Shown in pieces: positions 11,377 through 23,859 of a DNA stretch of 64,000 nt. The translations under genes and the position numbers were made by a program. Positions within the stretch are counted from its first letter, which is position 1, and each line of letters opens with the position of its first letter. Location: assembly GCA_029448655.1 (NCBI GenBank), contig JACCLO010000007.1, forward strand, positions 2,356,001 to 2,420,000, in the 5' to 3' direction. A model generated the notes under the pieces. It saw only the letters and a program-made list of their open reading frames with translations, did no database searches and was not told where the DNA came from. This DNA is from Wolfiporia cocos. Its lineage: Eukaryota; Basidiomycota; Agaricomycetes; Polyporales; Phaeolaceae.

Positions 11377-12968
11377 CCCATTGGATTGAACTTAACCAAA
11401 CCAATCAGGTGGAGCCATCAGATTGACTATCTATGCTCAAGATGGTTGAACGTGAGCTCTAAACGGAAGTAGAATGCACTGGAATGGTCATTCTAATATA
11501 TCCTCATTAAGATTCTACTTAATCAAATGGATCCAGTAGAGCCATACATATAATACATATCAAATCTACATACAAAACTTACTTTGCACTCACTGTAGAA
11601 GTAGCAAATGTACAACACTGTGCACAACGAAATACGTGGAGACACCAACAGTTCACAGTTTCGGAGTTTGAAGTATCACGTGAACTGTGGCAACTCTTCC
11701 TGATTTGTCAGATCGATACAACCACCTATTCTTTCACTGACTTGTGCACTACGTTTTGGGATTCTGTGACTACCACATGCATTTGGTGTAACATTAAGTG
11801 ATATTAGTGATTAATATATCAGAAATAGATGAGCCATAATGCACCGATTGAGAGAAACAACAGACCATGCCCATATGCCATCTTCATTGACCAAAATAAT
11901 GCAGTTAGGTACAAGGGATTGTGATCTACATAAGCTTAGTTATTCGAATACTCACTATAGTGTGTGTTGTGTTATTTTGACACTGTTATGTATCCCTGGT
12001 GCACACATAGTCTGCTCCTCAGTGAATTTCAGTGCCTCTTTGGAATAAGATCCGTGTAAGGGTCAAAACATAAATTGCGTACTGATCGTGGTATTATCAC
12101 ACTTCATATTATGTTTATGGTATCTGTAAATATTTTCAGAACTCTATGCTCAATATCCGCTGAGATGTGAGCACAGCAGTGCAATGGTGTGCGAAATGAA
12201 TGCATTTTTTGTTATACTAACACAAAATGTAGATCGTACTATGCTAATCATTCGCTCATATTATATATGCTATATCATACGGACTATGTCAATAAATATT
12301 TTCAGATATTCTCTGTGAGCCGATCTCATGGTATGCACAGTTTAGTTGGGAGAGTGAGTCTGAGAACTGACTTGCTTGCCTTTCTTGCATCATTCACAAA
12401 TGCATAGCTTAGATAAAGCAATTTATGACATTGTATACTGTAGCCAGGAACCTAAGTACTATGTCACATGTGAGGCAGAATTTTGGGGCTAGCGCAGCTC
12501 TGTCTACAGTAGCAGCCAGAGGATGTCCAAAAGTGCTTCAGCAACAGCAGCCACCAAGACGAAGGTTTAAGGTTTTGTTGTCTGAATACACTGGGTGGGC
12601 TTCCACATTCTTTGCATTGAATTGATGAAAAAATAATGTAAAAAGAGGTTTAATAATCTAACCATAAGCCACACCAAAGTATTGAGAACAGACTTAGAAT
12701 GTTTTCAGTTCAATCCAAACGACGATATCGAGAATCTATACTGAATTTTGTGCTTACTACTTTTTCAATAATCTTGGATGAGCTTTATATCTGTTATGCA
12801 ACGGATACAATGTAAAATATTGTGAAATGATTGAATATAGTCCTTCCGAAGATATTCGAAGGCAATCGGTCTACTCACGTGACAAGGTGACGATGACATA
12901 ATGTCACATGCATTCAATCTGAAATCGTTACTCTAACAATATTCTCAACTTCTTTTGCTGTGAGAATA
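11377..12968. other. AT-rich stretch without recognisable genes
   Basis: Only short, composition-driven frames are present. No LTR ends with matching duplications were found. Part of it may be the far end of the CACTA element, but I could not place a terminal repeat. Confidence 0.4.
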
Positions 12969-14449
12969 GTGTCACGAACTGACATAGGACATACGCATAT
13001 AACCTCAATACCATCCTATCTCCCATATAGACGAGGTACAATGCCGTATAGACTCAGAGAGGGAGTCGCATAGCGAGGTGTGGTGGATGGGTCTCAAGAG
13101 CGCACGCCTAGTGGTAGCAGTAAGAGGGGAAGCGCCCCCAATGACGAGATTGACAAGTCTGGGGAGTAAGCCCCAGACGACAAGCTTTATATACATGAGG
13201 GGATGCGCGCGGCAGGCAGTAAGGCCCGCCCTAATGTAAGGGTCCGTGTGCTATCTACACAGCCTCTGCATATGTAAGCCTATCACGTGACCTGGGTAGC
13301 CGCACTATGCTACGCGTTACCGTTACGCTACGAGATATCCTGTATTCTATGTCACATGACCATAGTACCCTAAAGCCCTTGGTTCGAGACAGGGGGGGGT
13401 ACCTATTTCTGAGAATTTGTGACATTACCTCTGCTTAAACGTTCACCGTCCCGGTGAAGGGGTTGTTCTACCTCCACTTAAGGTATTAGTTCCATGTGCT
13501 AGTGGCTAAGCGTCGACGTGGCATGCTCCACCTACCGACCTCGCGGTCACTGAGGTGGCACCTAGGTCTGTAGGTTGCCTGTCGTGTGGTCCACCGATCT
13601 CGGCGTTGCCTTTCTCTTCGCTGCGCAGAGGGGTAACCTACGGGGCATTCCTTCCATCGGGGTGCGTCGTGTCACGGGTACGTCTTCTACTCTTATGCGA
13701 GGTCCCTGCTGTCCTTCTGGGGTGGGACCGGGGTGACGTCTTCTAGGACCTGTCGAGCACGGGGTTACGCAAGAGCGCTTCACATACCCGCAAGGTTGTG
13801 TTGTGGTTGCTTCCTAGCCGTCCAGGAGGTACGTTGTGACGTACGTACTTGGTTCCTTCTATCACTCAACAGCGAGGACGGACTTTCTCTCTTCCACTCC
13901 TCCGTAGGTTGTTGGCATAGCAACGCTTTGTGGGTGCTCGTAAAACTACGGCCCTCTTGTGGGGTGCACCACCACGTCGCGCTAACCTACAGAGTGGGAA
14001 ACCCCTGGGGCCCATAGGCCGGAGGGTAAAGTAGAACTGTTAATATGACACAAAACGCCATGGGCGTACCGTCATCTCAGGCCTTCTTCCTTAGAGTAAG
14101 GAGGGACCCCCAGACTAGCACGCATAAGACATAGAGTAGAGTGGGACACGCCCCATCGTCGAGATTAACAGTTCTGGGGAGTAAGCCCCAGAACGTCGCA
14201 GCTTAAGTACATGGGAGCGCACCAACTATTCTACTAGAGACCCGCCCTAAAGGCAGGGTCTGTGCGTGTGCCGGTCGCTATCTAATCATGTGCTACTTAC
14301 GTAAGCTACAACCATGTGACCGTCATGCAGGGGGGGCGACCATACCGCTGCGCTACACTGTACAAGTCCATTCTATGACACGTGACGTATGTACCCTAAG
14401 TGCCTTGGTTCGAGACAGGGGGGGTACCTATTTCTGAGAATCTGTGACA
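12969..14449 (-). mobile_element. Non-autonomous LTR retrotransposon, left boundary uncertain
   Basis: Two related LTRs in the same orientation flank 620 bp of non-coding sequence (13425-14045). The right one (14046-14449, 404 bp) is the 5' LTR; it begins TGACACAAAACG and ends TCTGTGACA. The left one ends TTTGTGACA at 13424 and is followed by an AGAGGTAA-type polypurine tract read on the minus strand. The U3 ends of both (TTGGTTCGAGACAGG ... ACCTATTTCTGAGAAT) are nearly identical, while their R/U5 parts differ strongly. A self-complementary primer-binding site lies at 14033-14044. The left LTR start and the target duplication could not be fixed (candidate GGTAT at 14450-14454). The interior lacks gag and pol, so the element would need proteins from a relative. 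Confidence 0.65.
14033..14044 (-). promoter_or_regulatory. Self-priming primer-binding site of the non-autonomous LTR element
   Basis: Twelve bases one nucleotide inside the 5' LTR (AGAACTGTTAAT on +) are the exact reverse complement of the + strand at 14164-14175 (ATTAACAGTTCT) in that LTR. That LTR stretch lies about 30-34 nt downstream of a TATA-like TACTTAAG, where the transcript should start. The transcript's 5' end could therefore fold back and prime reverse transcription, as known for Tf1. No tRNA-like TGG site is seen. Confidence 0.7.
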
Positions 14450-14628
14450 GGTATGCTAGATACTAATGGCTTCTGCCGGGCTTGCGACGTCCCTTCAGTG
14501 GACAATAAAGTCGGCAGCCCTGAGCCTGGCCCACCATGCCATTGAGATAGGTCATTGCAGGACCATCAGCAGTGCCAAAGACAACATAGAGCTTGGACTC
14601 ATATAGCCCACACTGCTCGCACCAGATT

Positions 14629-15006
14629 TGTCACAAGCCGATTTCTTTCAACTAGCCAACGACTAGTGATGGATCCTAAACCCTTATCTTATCTAAGCGT
14701 GCGCCTAAGCAGTCACGTGCTGAGACCCCAGACACCCTATCACGTGTTGACAGACCCCCGGACACTCTGTGCTGAGTACCTACACCCATTATAGGGTTAC
14801 CTACATTACAACGGACTATCAGCTTATGTAATAGCTATACAGCTAAACATGTACAAACAGTCGAACAGCATATATACTGGCCGATGAGCAGGGTAGCTCC
14901 CCAGACTTGTCTTGGCCTTATACACCTTGAGTAGCCTCAGAGCAGGAATATGCTTTCACGCGAGTCCTATTCCCCTGAGTAGTTGCTTGAGTTGTTGCTT
15001 GTGTCA
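14629..15006 (+). mobile_element. Solo LTR (378 bp), TSD AGATT/AGACT
   Basis: It starts TGTCACAAGC and ends GCTTGTGTCA, so the termini form a near-perfect inverted repeat. The flanks are AGATT (14624-14628) and AGACT (15007-15011), one mismatch. A TATA-like CATATATACTGG is at about 14868. It separates two pieces of the Tnp2 pseudogene. Confidence 0.75.
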
Positions 15007-15074
15007 AGACTTCGAGCTTCTTGTGCTGTCCTATATAACTAGCAACATGTCAAAGACTAGGAAGTATGAATGAG

Positions 15075-15879
15075 TGTCACAATCCTAGTGACGTCTCAGG
15101 CTGCCGGTGCAGAGTCCAAAGGGGAGCCCAAACTAGAGGGCTATAAGCCAGTGGGGTGCAGACTTCAAACAGCAAGAGGCGAGTCTTCAGGAGGAAAGGA
15201 CGGGGAATCGCCCCCAAAGCATTTTCTGTACACTTCTTAGATTGCTAAGTCTAAGGCCTTCAGGGCGCTTAGACCTACTGCTTGTATACATGCAAGACCC
15301 TAATCTACTAGTCAATAGGGTAGCCCTAAAGTAGGGGGTCTGTTCGCATATTATGGTGCCATAATGCCAGTAATGGCGGCACCTCTGTGTTATGATGGCG
15401 CCACAGTAATGTAGGCACCGGCTTGGTAAAATGGCTTTATGTGTCATATGTCAATAGTCAGCGGGCCACTATGTAATACCTGTCTGGTAAGCGGGCCACG
15501 CTAGGAATAACCCATGAAGTCATATTCTAGACCAGTAATGGTCTAGAGTTGAGATGAGGTCACTACTATATTTTTAGGAGGTGACATCATGATTCAGGAG
15601 GCCGTTGACGACCAAATATTTATGTAGATAAGATAGTAACTTGGGACATAGCCACCTGTGATGGTACCTAGTCCCACTATCTAATCTAGAAAGTTAGTGA
15701 GTCACGTGATCTCAATTGAGTAGATCACGTGATCCGATAATCTGCTACCACCTTCCAGAGACTGGGACATGGTAGATACTGCTGTTCTGGGTGCTGTAGG
15801 TCAATAGTACGACCGCTGCACGACTTTCTGTTCTGTAATAGTAGAAATATGAGGGAACGTCCCGGATAAATCCGTGACA
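15075..15879 (-). mobile_element. Solo LTR (805 bp), TSD ATGAG
   Basis: It starts TGTCACAATCC and ends TCCGTGACA, flanked by ATGAG at 15070-15074 and 15880-15884. It is inserted in the Tnp2 pseudogene. The U3 region holds two TCACGTGA palindromes (about 15702 and 15725). The same block, with CACGTGA and TCACATGA, recurs in the LTR ending at 43799. Confidence 0.9.
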
Positions 15880-17379
15880 ATGAGTCTATGTTCTTTGGCT
15901 TGTTGGGGCCTGGAATGAAGTTGGCAGGCATTATATGCATTGTTCTATAGTGAACATTAGGTGCATAATCCAGAAGTACCCAGATCAACATCCAGCAGTC
16001 TGAAAGCTTGCTAGCATAGAGCTGTGCACTGTTGATAGAAAACATGAGACAGGTGTCTTCATCCTTGATATCACCACGTACAACAGCTTCAAGATAGTCT
16101 TTATATCACAAGACACGTCGTGGACCCAATGCAATGTGCTCATGAGTGGTGCTATAGCCACTCCCTCAAAGGGCTACAATAACAGCTTGGCTGTTATCAA
16201 GGGTTCAGCTATATCTGCAGTTCATATTCTCACACTAAGCATCTATGTGTAACCTGCTATGGCAAGTTACTGGGTAATATGCCCTATTCATTGCTCTGTA
16301 ACATCTTTGATATGCCTAGGGCATTATCTGTGACACTTTACCATGTATGTAGTCGCAAATTTTTCCAAGCTCGCCGTTGGTCTCCTGAAGTGAAGCAAGA
16401 GTCTGCCGAGTAGCTGTGGCATGGTACTCAGCTGCGTGAGACCCCTCTGTCAAGTGTCACATGGCCTGAACACAGGAGCAATTGGAATAGTCATTGACTG
16501 CTTCCTCGGAGCATGTCTGTGCTTGTATCTGCATTTTCGTTCCTCATAGCATAGCTTGTTGCAATAATTACACTTATCCAGCTCACTGTAGATTCCTGTA
16601 TATGCCATGCAGGAGTTGATGCAGCAGGCATGGCATAGTGAAAAAATGCCAGTGAGGTTCTCAATGTAGGACTTGACGACACAGTATGAGAGAAGCTCGA
16701 GATGATGTGGACAGCATAGAAGTGCAGAATGGAAGTGATCATATGTTTTCTGAGAGCAGTCATTGAGCCCAAGGTATATGTCAACAGATAATACCTTGAT
16801 GGGATCATTGATGTTGAATGGCTGCTGGAGCGGATTGCAAATGCGATGCAATATAGCAGTATCCTTGATATCATCTTCTAGATGTGAAAGTCCAAATTGA
16901 ATGTTGCATTTTGACGGTGTGACAAAGCTCTGCTAGAGTGATTGTCTGTGGATCTTCCAACTCACCAGGTCGTTGGTTCGCATTGTTGGGATTTTCATCA
17001 TCTTCCTCTGCAGGTCCAACAGGCAGAACTCCACTTGGATGTGCATTGAAGTAGTCTTTCTCTTCCTGCTCATCATCATGGTGCATAGCTTCAAGAATTC
17101 CAGTGTCGGCATACAATTGATAGTCACCAGTGCCATGGTTAGGAACTAGCACATGATCGCAAGCAAGATCTTGGTGTGCAGAGTCCCTGCCAACGTTATT
17201 CTGCACAAGTCGCTGTGCATATAGTCACTGATATACTCCAAGAAGAAAATACATTTGTAGAGTCACCTCTAGTACTTGATGCACCTAGATATATCTGTCT
17301 CTGTTTCTGAGGCTGACTAGAGGTATTGAAACTGCTGCCCACTTCACTCTCTGGGTTTGCGACGAGATCATCCACTTTG

Positions 17380-18026
17380 TGTCACAGATCTAGTGACATA
17401 GGCAATTTTTCCCGTGTTTTTATCGATTTCTCTGGCATTTCTATGGGCATATCTACATTTACGCTATTAAGCGCCCGAAGGCACGTACACCTGCACAAAC
17501 AACACGAGGTAGTAATCCCATATTACTCAGCGGTCTAATTGCCAAGGTCACACACCTTACACATATTCCGATACTGGGTATTGTCAACACGTTTACCTCA
17601 GCGGCCCGCATGCTTATCACAAGCTAATGGTCTAGCATGACTCATTCCCCGATCCCAGCATATGTCATCATGCTCACCATGCTTACTCATCATGTTCAGC
17701 CACAACCACAATGTGGACCCACCACTTGAAACCACTCTTATGATTGGTGCAGCCATTACCAGCGCACATGGTCTATTAGTATAGTGGACTTCACCATTTC
17801 TCGTAGCAGTAGTGCACAGACCCAATACTTTAAGGCAGCCCTGCAGGGGTTGCTCTATGCTCAGGTATATAGGTAGGCTTAGCAGCATGCTAAAACCTTA
17901 GATTTGCTCTCTGCATTCACATCCGAGCACACCACTCCTATTGCACCCACTTGTCTCCTCCCTCTGCAACTCTTAAGCCCCTCAAGCTTCTATTGCATCG
18001 GTGAGTCCCACAGCAAGTCTGTGTCA
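17380..18026 (+). mobile_element. Solo LTR (647 bp) of the complete-element family, TSD CTTTG
   Basis: It starts TGTCACAGATC and ends GTCTGTGTCA, with CTTTG at 17375-17379 and 18027-18031. The stretch CCTTAGATTTGCTCTCTGC matches the predicted transcript start of the complete Gypsy element, with a TATA box 30-40 bp before it. It is inserted into the N-terminal part of the second Tnp2 pseudogene. Confidence 0.9.
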
Positions 18027-18639
18027 CTTTGTGGCTGATTAAAAATATGAATGATTATATAAAATCTATATGCACTGGTTTCACTGTTTACAATCCCGTG
18101 ACTTTGCTCTGGCTCCCGGAAACTGGTATCATCTTGGAGAGGCTGTCCTATGTATGCACACCACTTTTAGACTGATAGGTGATAGTGAGAGTAAACTGAT
18201 ATTCACCTGCATCTGCTTTAGAGGCAGAGCCGGATCCCTCTGCACTTATTGTGGCATTTTCCTCAGGCTAAATCATATGTGTGGTGAGTCCGATTTGTTT
18301 TTGTCATGTGTGCATCACATCTTGGAGATATGCATCATTTAAACTCACTGTCAGATCGATCCTTGTGGGAGGCCTAATAGTCTCAGGAGGGCTCCCTTCT
18401 TCCGGGAATTTTTGCTTCCTTTTGTGACCGAAGTATGTGTTGTGAGTGATTTTGACGTGTTTATATAGCGCACACGAGCAATAGTACCCTTGTTCTCCAC
18501 TCGCAGAGAGTACATACTGTGCAGCTTTGGGCATTTGTACTTGGAGTGATGGCGGAGTGTGTATCAGAGTATCGTCTGCTCAAATCACAGGATAGGCATG
18601 TAATCTGCGCATCGGCTCAGTACATGGCTTTTCGACTTG

Positions 18640-18965
18640 TCGTCCACTCAAGGCTTTTTTTAATTGGCGCCCACTCGAATCTTTTCGACTTGACATCGAC
18701 TCGCGGCTTCTCCTCTCGACGTCTGCTCGAAATAACTTCAGATGTGAGTTTTTTGGGGGAGAATATCTTGAGAATATGAAAGTATATTTTCTGGTATGAC
18801 GAAAGTCTTGGAATCGGTCATCGAACCGCTCGTACTCTTGGCATTTAGCTTTCGATATCATTGGAGTAATACCGGTATCTCAATGGTATATTTATATATT
18901 TTCTGGTATTTACAGGTATCCCAAGGATATGCGGGACTTTCACTGGGGGCCTGAGCTCTCCAAGC
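18640..18965. repeat. Isolated arm of the unclassified TIR element
   Basis: The sequence from the GACTTG/TCGACTCG repeats to TTTCACTGGGGGCCTGAG resembles the right arm of the element at 18968-20190 (shared CTTGGCATTTAGCTTTCGATA and AAGGATATG). It abuts that element through a short palindromic junction (18943-18986). Confidence 0.6.
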
Positions 18966-18967
18966 TG

Positions 18968-20190
18968 CCACTCAGGCCCAGTGAAAGTACCTCATATCAG
19001 ATTCTATCAGTAGCTACCTGATATGATCTGATACTAAAGTTGGACTCTTCATAGAATTCGCTATTTTTCTAGGCACCCGGTAGTATACTAGAAGCCACTG
19101 TAACGTACCGCAAGCTAGTAGGATAGCATTCCAATATACTACTAATTACCAGAAAATACCCGATGGCCTTGTCTGAAAATATAGCGACTATCCCAAGATA
19201 CTCGAACATACCAATATGCAGAGGCTCACTCAATCAGAGCATACTTGTTCATATCAGACCTCATTTTTTAATTGCTTTAATCTATCAACAGCTACCAAAA
19301 AATACCAAAATCCACCCAATCTCATCCTCTGACTCACTCAAAAAAATGGCGCACATATGTTGGAAGTCGATGCGCTCGGTGCGTGATGGTGCGATCAGAG
19401 TCGCGCATCGATCGGAGTCAATAGCGCACCAAGGCGGAAATGGCGGGTGCGGCGGGAGTCGGGGGGCTGATAATCAGGGTGGTATGAGTCACCGTTAGCA
19501 TAAAAAGGGACGGATTGTACGTACCTAAGCCGTGCATTTGTAACCTATCCAGACGAAGTCCCTGGAGGAGAAGTGCCATCTTGGGGCGCAACGCAAGAAT
19601 GGGGAATGCACGCACCTCTGCAGTCTGTATCTACAGACGGAAGTTATCAGAGACAAGCATTGAGCATGCATATACTCACTAAATCTTGTTTCATTTGCTG
19701 TGTTCTGCATGAAGCAACCAATCTTCTCTATAATCACCTCACCAGAGCCATGCATACCTTGGGAGATGGTGGAAGTATGAGGTAGAGATAAGAAAAAGAG
19801 ACGGACGACTCGAGACAGGACAGTACTTGTACTATGACGCAACTGAATGACCAGCTCACGTGAGTGCTTGGGCTCGCTGCTTGCAACGAAGTCGAAGTCC
19901 AGGTTGCTGCCCACAAGACACTTTTTGACTTGACGTCGACTTGCAGTTTTGCGACTGGACGTCTGCTCGAAAAATTCTCAATCGCGACTTCTATTAATCG
20001 AGGATATGTTGAGTATATTAACTAGTATGTACGAGTACGACAAAAGTCTTGGCATCGGTGATCTGACCGCCCAGACTCTTGGCATTTAGCTTTCGATAGC
20101 TTCTAGTTGTCTCAATATATTTATTGATATTCACTAGTATTTACTGATACACTAAGGATATGACGGCTTTTCACTGGGACTCAGGGCCCG
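18968..20190 (+). mobile_element. Unclassified TIR DNA transposon, copy 1
   Basis: The left end reads CTCAGGCCCAGTGAAAG (18971-18987) and the right end is its imperfect inverse, CTTTTCACTGGGACTCAGG. The interior shares blocks with the inverted copy at 44318-45675, including ACCAGAGCCATG and GTATGAGGTAGAGAT. The right arm carries repeats of GACTTGACGTCGACTTGC type. A minus-strand frame of 129 codons (19525-19914) is open but unrecognised. Target duplication not resolved. The superfamily is uncertain; CACTA-related ends are possible because each end carries CACTGGG. Confidence 0.6.
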
Positions 20191-20383
20191 GCTCAGGGTT
20201 TCGAGCCGGGCTTTGCACATCGCTAAATTGAACAGATCATATTGGACCCGTGTAGCCCTCCTCAGTGTTATGCTTGTCCAACTCTATCGAATTTTCACGG
20301 ACATCATCATTGTTGACTTCGCTTCGAATACTGACTTGCAGAGGGCGCATTGCATACGGCCGCTCTGAACGAAGGCGACTCAT

Positions 20384-20444
20384 GTTGGTTCCAGAGGTGG
20401 TTCCAAAGGTGGTTCCAGAGGTGGTTCCAGAGGTAGTTCCGGAG
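20384..20444. repeat. Short minisatellite, 12-bp unit, about five copies
   Basis: The unit GGTGGTTCCAGA repeats about five times with few changes. It is a multiple of three, so reading frames across it show a periodic VPEV pattern. No gene is evident. Confidence 0.85.
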
Positions 20445-23400
20445 AGTGTAGATGCAGTCTGCGCCCACCCTAGCCCGACGCGAGTATTTATGAGCATGAA
20501 GGCTATTCCAGACATTGACGGCCAAATGTCGACCGCGGGAAATTGGAGATTAGAGTGGGATTGATAGGTGGCGAAGAAGAAGATAGTCCAAAAACTATGA
20601 GATGTCGTAAGAGCCTACATAACACGAGACTTAGGAGAGCATACGTGTATAGAGCAGCGCTTTCTACGATGGTTGCCAGCACTTTCTGTGAGGGGAGATA
20701 TGTGATCAAATGCAACAGTCAAGAGATGAACATGTGTATACCATGAGGTTTCTTCCGCCATATGAGTCGATAGCGCGATGCGCGCGCCATACCGGCCATG
20801 CGATCATGACTAGTGACGTCGCAGATGAGCATATGTCAACCCGATGGGCCAAAATAACATACGTGAGCTGTATACATTGGTGCTACGAGTCTCAGCTTCA
20901 GTTGTTGCCTCTCTTCCTCACATTGACTTGATCACATACCAAAGGGTGAACACACAGTCGCTAGTGATCCATCTGCCAGCTGCAGAGACAAAAACGTCCT
21001 CGCCGACCGTATACTGTGAGAATTGATATGTAATGCCTATTCCACATGCTGTGATATCTTCAACACCTGTTCACCAAAGAAGGGATGCTAATATATATGC
21101 TCACCAGTCAATCCTATGAGCGTACATACAGGGAATATGATAATATGGAGTCTGTGATTCCAGACGGTCCAGAGGCGGTATATCTGAGCTTGCGATGTGC
21201 GAATTCAGCGCATTGTCTCGACAGGTGGCAAGTACGTACCACCATCGTGTCGCCGGTGACAAGAGATGTCGCCAATAACCCTGTTTTTATCACCTCCGTC
21301 CTCTGTCTGAGATCGGCGTAGAATAACAGGGGATTTGTCCCATTATCGAATTGCACGAAAGCTTGAAACAAGCGTGTGCAAGTAACAAACCAATGCTATT
21401 TGCGAGATCTTTGAGACTCAACCCGGATAAGGGTGTAAAAGTAACGCACACACGATACGCTGGCGAAAAGAACCACCGCTCCAATGAACATAGGAGTAGT
21501 GTAAACAGAGCCAACCGCGGATTTGGTGTATTTGTGCGTATGATCGTGACGGTGTTTGAGGAGCCACATCGACGACATCGAAAGCACAAAGAATACGCCA
21601 TATGTGAAGCTCTCTATGCAGACAGTAGCAAGGTTGGCAGACACGAGTGGTACGTTGGACATTTCTGTGGGCACGGCAGGCTATTCCAGTGGGAGAGCGG
21701 CTGTAAATTATACCGACTGAAGAGCACTTAACTTGTCAAAGGTCTCAAACAGAGCGAGCGCCAGTTTGTGCGGCAGGTATTGTTGTTATTCCCGATGGTG
21801 ACACGATTACGAAACAAGGTTATGCCGCATATACTATCTGAGAGTGGCGTTGGTCCGAGAAAGACCCGTCTAAGCACATTGTCACTGACAGTCACGAAGA
21901 GGGAGCCTTCTGAATGAGGCCATGAGTTCATGATAAAACATCCACTAGCACTAGAAGTATATTACGATTAAGCTTCTTCCGAGGCGGTGCAGAAATTATG
22001 CGAACGAAGAGTCATGGAATATGGCATCATTATTGTACCACAGTGCTAATCTCAGAGTAGTTGCCACATGCACGGTAACAGCTAAACAGGCAGCGTATAT
22101 TTTGTAGATCTGCGGATAAAAAGAGACGTTTAACAGCACTTGGTTACACTGGTATGCGTAGCAATGCTCAAATCCATGATATCAAGGGCTACAATTCACA
22201 CACTCCCCCTCAGAAGTCTGAGAGTGGAGCTCAAGAACTCTGCGCCACAGTAGTAACAGCTGTTAGCAAAACACCTCTACTAGCCACCTTCCGCAAAAGG
22301 GCACGATGCTTCAATCAGTATATAATAGGGGTCCCACTACTTCAGTTTATTTCTCACACATGACGATATCATGTGGTTCCTTTGGCTGTGCATGATACAC
22401 ATCCGATGTTACCGCGACGGAGGCCAGACATGTTCCCTGCCAACAACTGTGCAATAACAAATATACGAAGACCGATAATTGTCAACAGCGGCGGTTCTCA
22501 TCGTTATTTATCAATGCCGACGCTGCACCACGGAAACACAGATGTGTATTCCTGACTCCGAGCAGCTGAGGGAAAAAGGCAGGGAAAAGATACGAACTTT
22601 TGGAATGCACAGTTTCCGGGAAGAGCTGGATTTAGGTGTCTCATCTCGCCATTTTACATACCATGGGGATGTTCACATATATAAGGTAGGAGCATGAAAT
22701 CGTCTTGTGAAATTATCAATTGCAATGATAGTCACGCTTCGACTCCTATTCTCACATATTTGTAAGATCCGCCGTACTTTATTATGTTCCGCGGGATGAT
22801 ATCGCACTTCCAGAATATATCATGGGTGTATCTGGAACGACGCTGGCAGTCAGGCTATGCACATACTTGATCATTGATCACAGTGCAATCACGACTCCAG
22901 GGGCATTAACCCTAGACTGTCTCTCGCCATCTAACCATACTCAGGAACTCAGGGTCCACACGGATCATATCATCTTCTGCCAGCGTTATACAATATGTCA
23001 AATTCTGGAGATTGCAGAAAAAAAAAGATTTCTTGCAACACATATTCTCCGGACGCCTTGAGTTGACAGATGCATCAGTTCAGAACCCGAGTATGAGAGA
23101 AAGGAGCCTTTTAATGTACTGTCCACCTTCCGACTCCAAGACGATCATTGTGCTACTTGACGTTCAGCGGATTAGGCAGACGCTGGCGTATTGGAGCGCA
23201 GTTAGTCGGCTGATCAGACAATCTATCACGGGGCACTGAGCATTGTATTCCTGGACATTATGCCGAGAAGATCGCCTGGTTACTACTGAGTCAACGTTCA
23301 ACTCTGGAACCCGTCTTGCTCCAATGTCAAAGAGATATGATAATAGAGAGGTTTCGCAACCGCCTTACCGCCCAAGATTTCTGGTCGATCCAGAGCTCTA

Positions 23401-23859
23401 CACCCGCCGCAGGTCCTGGAGGCCGACATGCCGAGAACTCCGCTGTCGACTAAGTGGCACCTTGCACCACTCATGTGACTCGCATCAAGGCTACAGGTAC
23501 CTCCTGATGCAATTGTAACCTGGCCAAGGCTACCTCTTCACGAGCCCGACATAGCCTGTGCCTTGTTGAGTCGCATTCAACAAAATCACAATATACATAT
23601 TTAGCTGTCAAAGGCGAGTCTCAAGATCTCAAGCTTCAGACATCGACGGATCATCGATCAGCTCCGGACCGTTGAAGTCGGTCCTCGAAATCGCCCCACC
23701 GCACCCCACCTTGCTCCATACCATCAACAGCTCCACAACCCGCCGCTGATGGTAGGCTTAACAGTGTTGCGAAACCTGTCTAATACCTCTCAAGCTCCGC
23801 AGGGGCGTTCGGCAGGTTCCCGAATCGTGACGTGGGCGTGAGCATGTCTTGGCGTTGTA

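Larger units (their letters stand above)
14450..18534 (-). pseudogene. Second Tnp2 (CACTA) transposase, cut by nested LTRs
   Basis: Read on the minus strand, the N terminus starts about 18534 with a Cys-containing segment (YYCSCALYKHVK..H..FGHKRK). An acidic, Asp/Glu/Asn-rich linker (16871-17206) and a CPHH...CHAC...CNYCNKLC region (16450-16851) follow. The Tnp2 core includes DCWMLIWVLLDYAPN and FIPGPNKPKNIDS near 15880-16000. The core resumes after inserted LTRs with GTADGPAMTYLNGMVG and GCRLYCPLKGRRKPG near 14470-14570. Removing 15075-15879 and one ATGAG copy joins NIDS to FILPSL in frame; removing 14629-15006 rejoins the next piece. At 14449 the gene is cut by the LTR element. Stop codons remain, so the gene is dead. 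Confidence 0.8.

Noticed and set aside
13425..14045. Protein-coding interior of the small LTR element
   Set aside because: Frames up to 94 codons exist on both strands, but none has family motifs and they overlap each other.
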